A DNA stretch of 8,046 nucleotides from contig CAMWHX010000039.1 in the NCBI GenBank assembly GCA_947174155.1, positions 1 through 8,046 on the forward strand, given 5' to 3'. Positions 5,845-8,046 of the stretch are shown piece after piece. The stretch comes from an uncultured Porphyromonadaceae bacterium. Lineage in GTDB: Bacteria > Bacteroidota > Bacteroidia > Bacteroidales > Muribaculaceae. The notes beneath the pieces were generated by a model. The model was not told where the DNA came from, ran no database searches, and saw only the letters and a program-made list of their open reading frames with translations. Position 1 is the stretch's first letter, and each line of letters begins with the position of its first letter. Position numbers and translations under genes: made by a program.

Positions 5845-7185
5845 ATGACTCAGGACAATAAATATATCGCCGCACTCGAAATCGGCAGTTCCAAGATCAT
5901 AGGAGCCGTCGGCGTGACCCGCGCACCCGGACACCTCGAGATCCTCGCTGTCGAGCAGGAGAAGGGGGTCGAAAGCGTCCGTTTCGGCCATATTCAGAAT
6001 CTCGACGAGACCTCTACGCGCATCGCGAGGGTCATCGACCGCCTCGAGCAGCACCCCTCCGTCACTCCTCGTCGTATATCATCACTCTACATAGGCCTGA
6101 GCGGCCGCTCGCTGCGCAGCATCCCGGCCACCGTCAAGCTCGACCTGGCCGAAGACACCGAGATCACCGAAGACATTCTGGAGCGCATGAAGTCGGAAGC
6201 TCTCAAAACTGCTATCGACAATACCCTCACCGTAGTCGATGCCATACCCCGCACATATCAGGTCGGAAAGGCCACAACACACTCCCCCAAGGGTATGGTG
6301 GGCAACGACATCACCGCCATCTTCGACGTCATCGTCTGCCGCCACACACTGACGCGCAACATCATGCGTACCGTCACCGATAAACTGGGCATACGTGTGC
6401 AGGGATTCGTGGTCACCGCCCTGGCGTGCGGCCTCCTGATACTCTCCGATGAGCAGAAGCGTCTCGGATGTATGATGGCCGACATAGGGGCCGAGACCAC
6501 TTCGGTCACCATCTACTCGCAGGGAAGCCTGAGATATTTCGCCACCATCCCCCTGGGAGGCCGCAATATCACCCGCGACCTCACCTCCCTCTCCATGCTC
6601 GAAGAGCGCGCCGAGGATATCAAGATCACCTCGGGAAACGCCATCATGCGCGACACCTCCTCGACCATAAACCTCAACGGCCTGCGCCTCTCCGAGATAT
6701 CCAACGTCATAGTGGCCCGCTCCGAGGAGATCGTAGCCAACATCATGGAGCAGATCCCCTATGCCTCCCTGACCGAAAAGGATATCGCCGGAGGCATCAT
6801 CTGTATAGGTGGCGGTTCGCGCCTCCAAGGCATGACCGAGCTGCTCGGACGCCAGAGCGGATTGCAGATCCATCGTGGTCATCTCCCCTCGTATGTCACC
6901 ATAGCCGATCAGAGAGCCAACTCTTTCGAACTCATAGAGGTGGTCAGTATCCTCTATGCCGGTGCCACTCTGGGAGATGGCGAGTGTCTCGAAGAACCCC
7001 GCAAGGAGAAGATCCCGGTCACCGGTGAGGCCCCTGCCGAAGAACCGGGCAAGGAGGAGCAACCCGTGGAGGAGACTCCGCGCAGACCCAAGTCCGGGCC
7101 CGGCATTATGTCGATGTTCAAACGCCGTATAAGCAACCTCTTCGCTCCCCCGGAGAGTGACGACAGCGATCTCATTGACGAGTGA
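5845..7185 (+). CDS. ftsA: cell division protein FtsA (actin-like FtsZ membrane tether)
   Basis: FtsA is an actin-like ATPase that polymerises at the membrane, anchors FtsZ and recruits later divisome proteins. The 446-residue product has the phosphate-1 loop LEIGSSKIIG (11-20), with Glu where many FtsAs have Asp; I recall this variant as common in Bacteroidota. The FtsA-specific 1C/SHS2 region falls about 80-165. Phosphate-2 is MADIGAETTSVTIY (211-224) and the adenosine motif is GGIICIGGGSRLQGM (316-330). A Glu/Pro/Lys-rich linker (383-420) leads to an amphipathic helix, IMSMFKRRISNLF (421-433), the expected membrane-targeting sequence, but here it is followed by an acidic tail (PPESDDSDLIDE). 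The ATG at 5845 lies 23 bases after the ftsQ stop. The stop is doubled in frame, TGA then TAA at 7183-7188. MreB is excluded by the 1C-type domain and context. Confidence 0.96.
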   Translation: MTQDNKYIAALEIGSSKIIGAVGVTRAPGHLEILAVEQEKGVESVRFGHIQNLDETSTRIARVIDRLEQHPSVTPRRISSLYIGLSGRSLRSIPATVKLDLAEDTEITEDILERMKSEALKTAIDNTLTVVDAIPRTYQVGKATTHSPKGMVGNDITAIFDVIVCRHTLTRNIMRTVTDKLGIRVQGFVVTALACGLLILSDEQKRLGCMMADIGAETTSVTIYSQGSLRYFATIPLGGRNITRDLTSLSMLEERAEDIKITSGNAIMRDTSSTINLNGLRLSEISNVIVARSEEIVANIMEQIPYASLTEKDIAGGIICIGGGSRLQGMTELLGRQSGLQIHRGHLPSYVTIADQRANSFELIEVVSILYAGATLGDGECLEEPRKEKIPVTGEAPAEEPGKEEQPVEETPRRPKSGPGIMSMFKRRISNLFAPPESDDSDLIDE

Positions 7186-7245
7186 TAACTATCCCCACCA
7201 TATAAATACACACACTCCTACCCGGATCTTTACCGTACGCTCCAC

Positions 7246-8046
7246 ATGGACAACGACAACTATAACTTCGACATAAAGGACGACTCTCAGTTCGTCAACG
7301 ACCCCAACGCCTCGATCATCAAGGTCATAGGCGTCGGTGGCGGTGGTGATAATGCCGTCAACTACATGTTCCGGCAGAATATACCCAACGTCAACTTCGT
7401 GGTCTGCAATACCGACCAGCAGGCGCTCAACATGTCGCCTGTGGCCCATAAGCTCATACTGGGATACAACATTACGGAGGGCCGAGGAGCCGGCAATGAC
7501 CCCGAGGTCGGACGCCGTTGCGCCGAAGACAGTGCCGAGGATATCCGCCGACTCTTCCGCGACAACACCGAGATGGTGTTTATCACCGCCGGTATGGGTG
7601 GAGGCACCGGCACGGGAGCCGCCCCTGTCGTCGCCCGTCTGGCCCGCGAGGCCGGTATGCTTACCATCGGCATAGTCACCGTCCCATTCCTCTTCGAGGG
7701 GGAGAAGAAGATCATCAAGGCGCTTGACGGCGCTGAGGAGATGCAGAAGCATGTGGACGCGCTAATGGTCATCAACAATGAGAATATCATCGAGCTCTAT
7801 CCGGACTTCAACTTCTTCAATGCCTTCGGCAAAGCCGACGACACTCTGGCCAACGCCGCCCGATCCATCTCGGAAATCATCACCGAGGAGTGCTATATCA
7901 ACGTCGATTTCCAGGATGTCAAGACTACCCTCAAAGACAGCGGCACGGCCATAATCTCGACGGCCTACGGCGAGGGTGAACACCGTATCTCCGATGCCAT
8001 CCACAACGCCCTGCACTCCCCACTGCTCAAAGCCCACGATATCTAC
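7246..8046 (+). CDS. ftsZ: cell division GTPase FtsZ, 5' part
   Basis: FtsZ is the tubulin-like GTPase that forms the division ring. The gene is open from ATG 7246 to the right edge, giving 267 codons with no stop. After a short acidic, Asn/Asp-rich N-terminus (1-22), the GTP-binding loop GVGGGGDNAVN is at 29-39. The tubulin signature GMGGGTGTGAAP is at 116-127, NNENIIELYPDF at 177-188 and AFGKADDTL at 193-201. The T7 catalytic loop NVDFQD is at 219-224, and the domain continues through SPLLKAHDIY (258-267). The key Asp residues of the T7 loop (221, 224) are present, so the protein looks active. The Arg/Lys-Leu pair usual after NN-x-E/D in this region is replaced by Asn-Ile. The rest of the C-terminal domain, the linker and the conserved C-terminal peptide that binds FtsA lie outside. 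It is 60 bases after ftsA, with no evident promoter in the gap, so read-through from upstream is likely. Confidence 0.97.
   Translation, partial: MDNDNYNFDIKDDSQFVNDPNASIIKVIGVGGGGDNAVNYMFRQNIPNVNFVVCNTDQQALNMSPVAHKLILGYNITEGRGAGNDPEVGRRCAEDSAEDIRRLFRDNTEMVFITAGMGGGTGTGAAPVVARLAREAGMLTIGIVTVPFLFEGEKKIIKALDGAEEMQKHVDALMVINNENIIELYPDFNFFNAFGKADDTLANAARSISEIITEECYINVDFQDVKTTLKDSGTAIISTAYGEGEHRISDAIHNALHSPLLKAHDIY

Noticed and set aside
6082..7062. 326-codon open frame on the - strand opposite ftsA
   Set aside because: It lies wholly antisense to a strongly conserved gene, shows no recognisable domain, and is explained by codon bias removing stops from that frame.
7186..7245. Promoter or terminator in the ftsA-ftsZ gap
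   Set aside because: TATAAATA is present at 7201-7208 but there is no TAnnTTTG, no paired TTTG and no hairpin with a T tract.

Overview
The window is a seven-gene stretch of the division and cell wall (dcw) cluster, all on the + strand: murD (3' part), ftsW, murG, murC, ftsQ, ftsA and ftsZ (5' part). Order, protein family variants and signals point to Bacteroidota, most likely Bacteroidales. murC is followed directly by ftsQ with no murB or ddl between them. None of the genes has a clear Shine-Dalgarno sequence. FtsW ends its catalytic core with an ISKGGTS-type motif and FtsA carries the LEIGSSK variant of the actin phosphate-1 loop. One excellent Bacteroidota-type promoter (TTTG, 20-base spacer, TAnnTTTG) is visible. 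The GC-rich codon use, with frequent ATA for Ile, could fit a gut Muribaculaceae-like or related lineage, but the genus cannot be named from this sequence.

Layout: 1-786 is the last 261 codons of murD. 832-2289 is ftsW with an unusual basic N-terminal extension of about 65 residues. 2301-3410 is murG, starting 11 bases after the ftsW stop. 3411-3474 is a spacer with no G, containing a 9-bp (18-bp higher-order) CCAAT tandem repeat that runs up to the murC start. 3475-4869 is murC, whose 3' end contains an AT-rich island with the promoter at 4752-4783. 4870-4927 is a G-containing leader with a possible hairpin. 4928-5821 is ftsQ with a Pro/Ser-rich tail. 5845-7185 is ftsA. 7246 to the window end is the first 267 codons of ftsZ. 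No stretch over 300 bases lacks a gene.

Functionally, MurC and MurD act in the cytoplasm to build the UDP-MurNAc-peptide. MurG adds GlcNAc to lipid I to make lipid II. FtsW polymerises lipid II at the septum. FtsQ, FtsA and FtsZ form the divisome scaffold: FtsZ the ring, FtsA its membrane tether, FtsQ the single-pass link to the periplasmic part. The genes look co-transcribed, and the promoter inside murC could give ftsQ-ftsA-ftsZ a separate supply of transcript.

This is a conserved housekeeping region and I see no new system in it. The parts worth a second look are small: the promoter embedded in coding sequence, the CCAAT repeat, the near absence of G in most spacers, the FtsW extension, and the possible structures near the murC and ftsQ starts.
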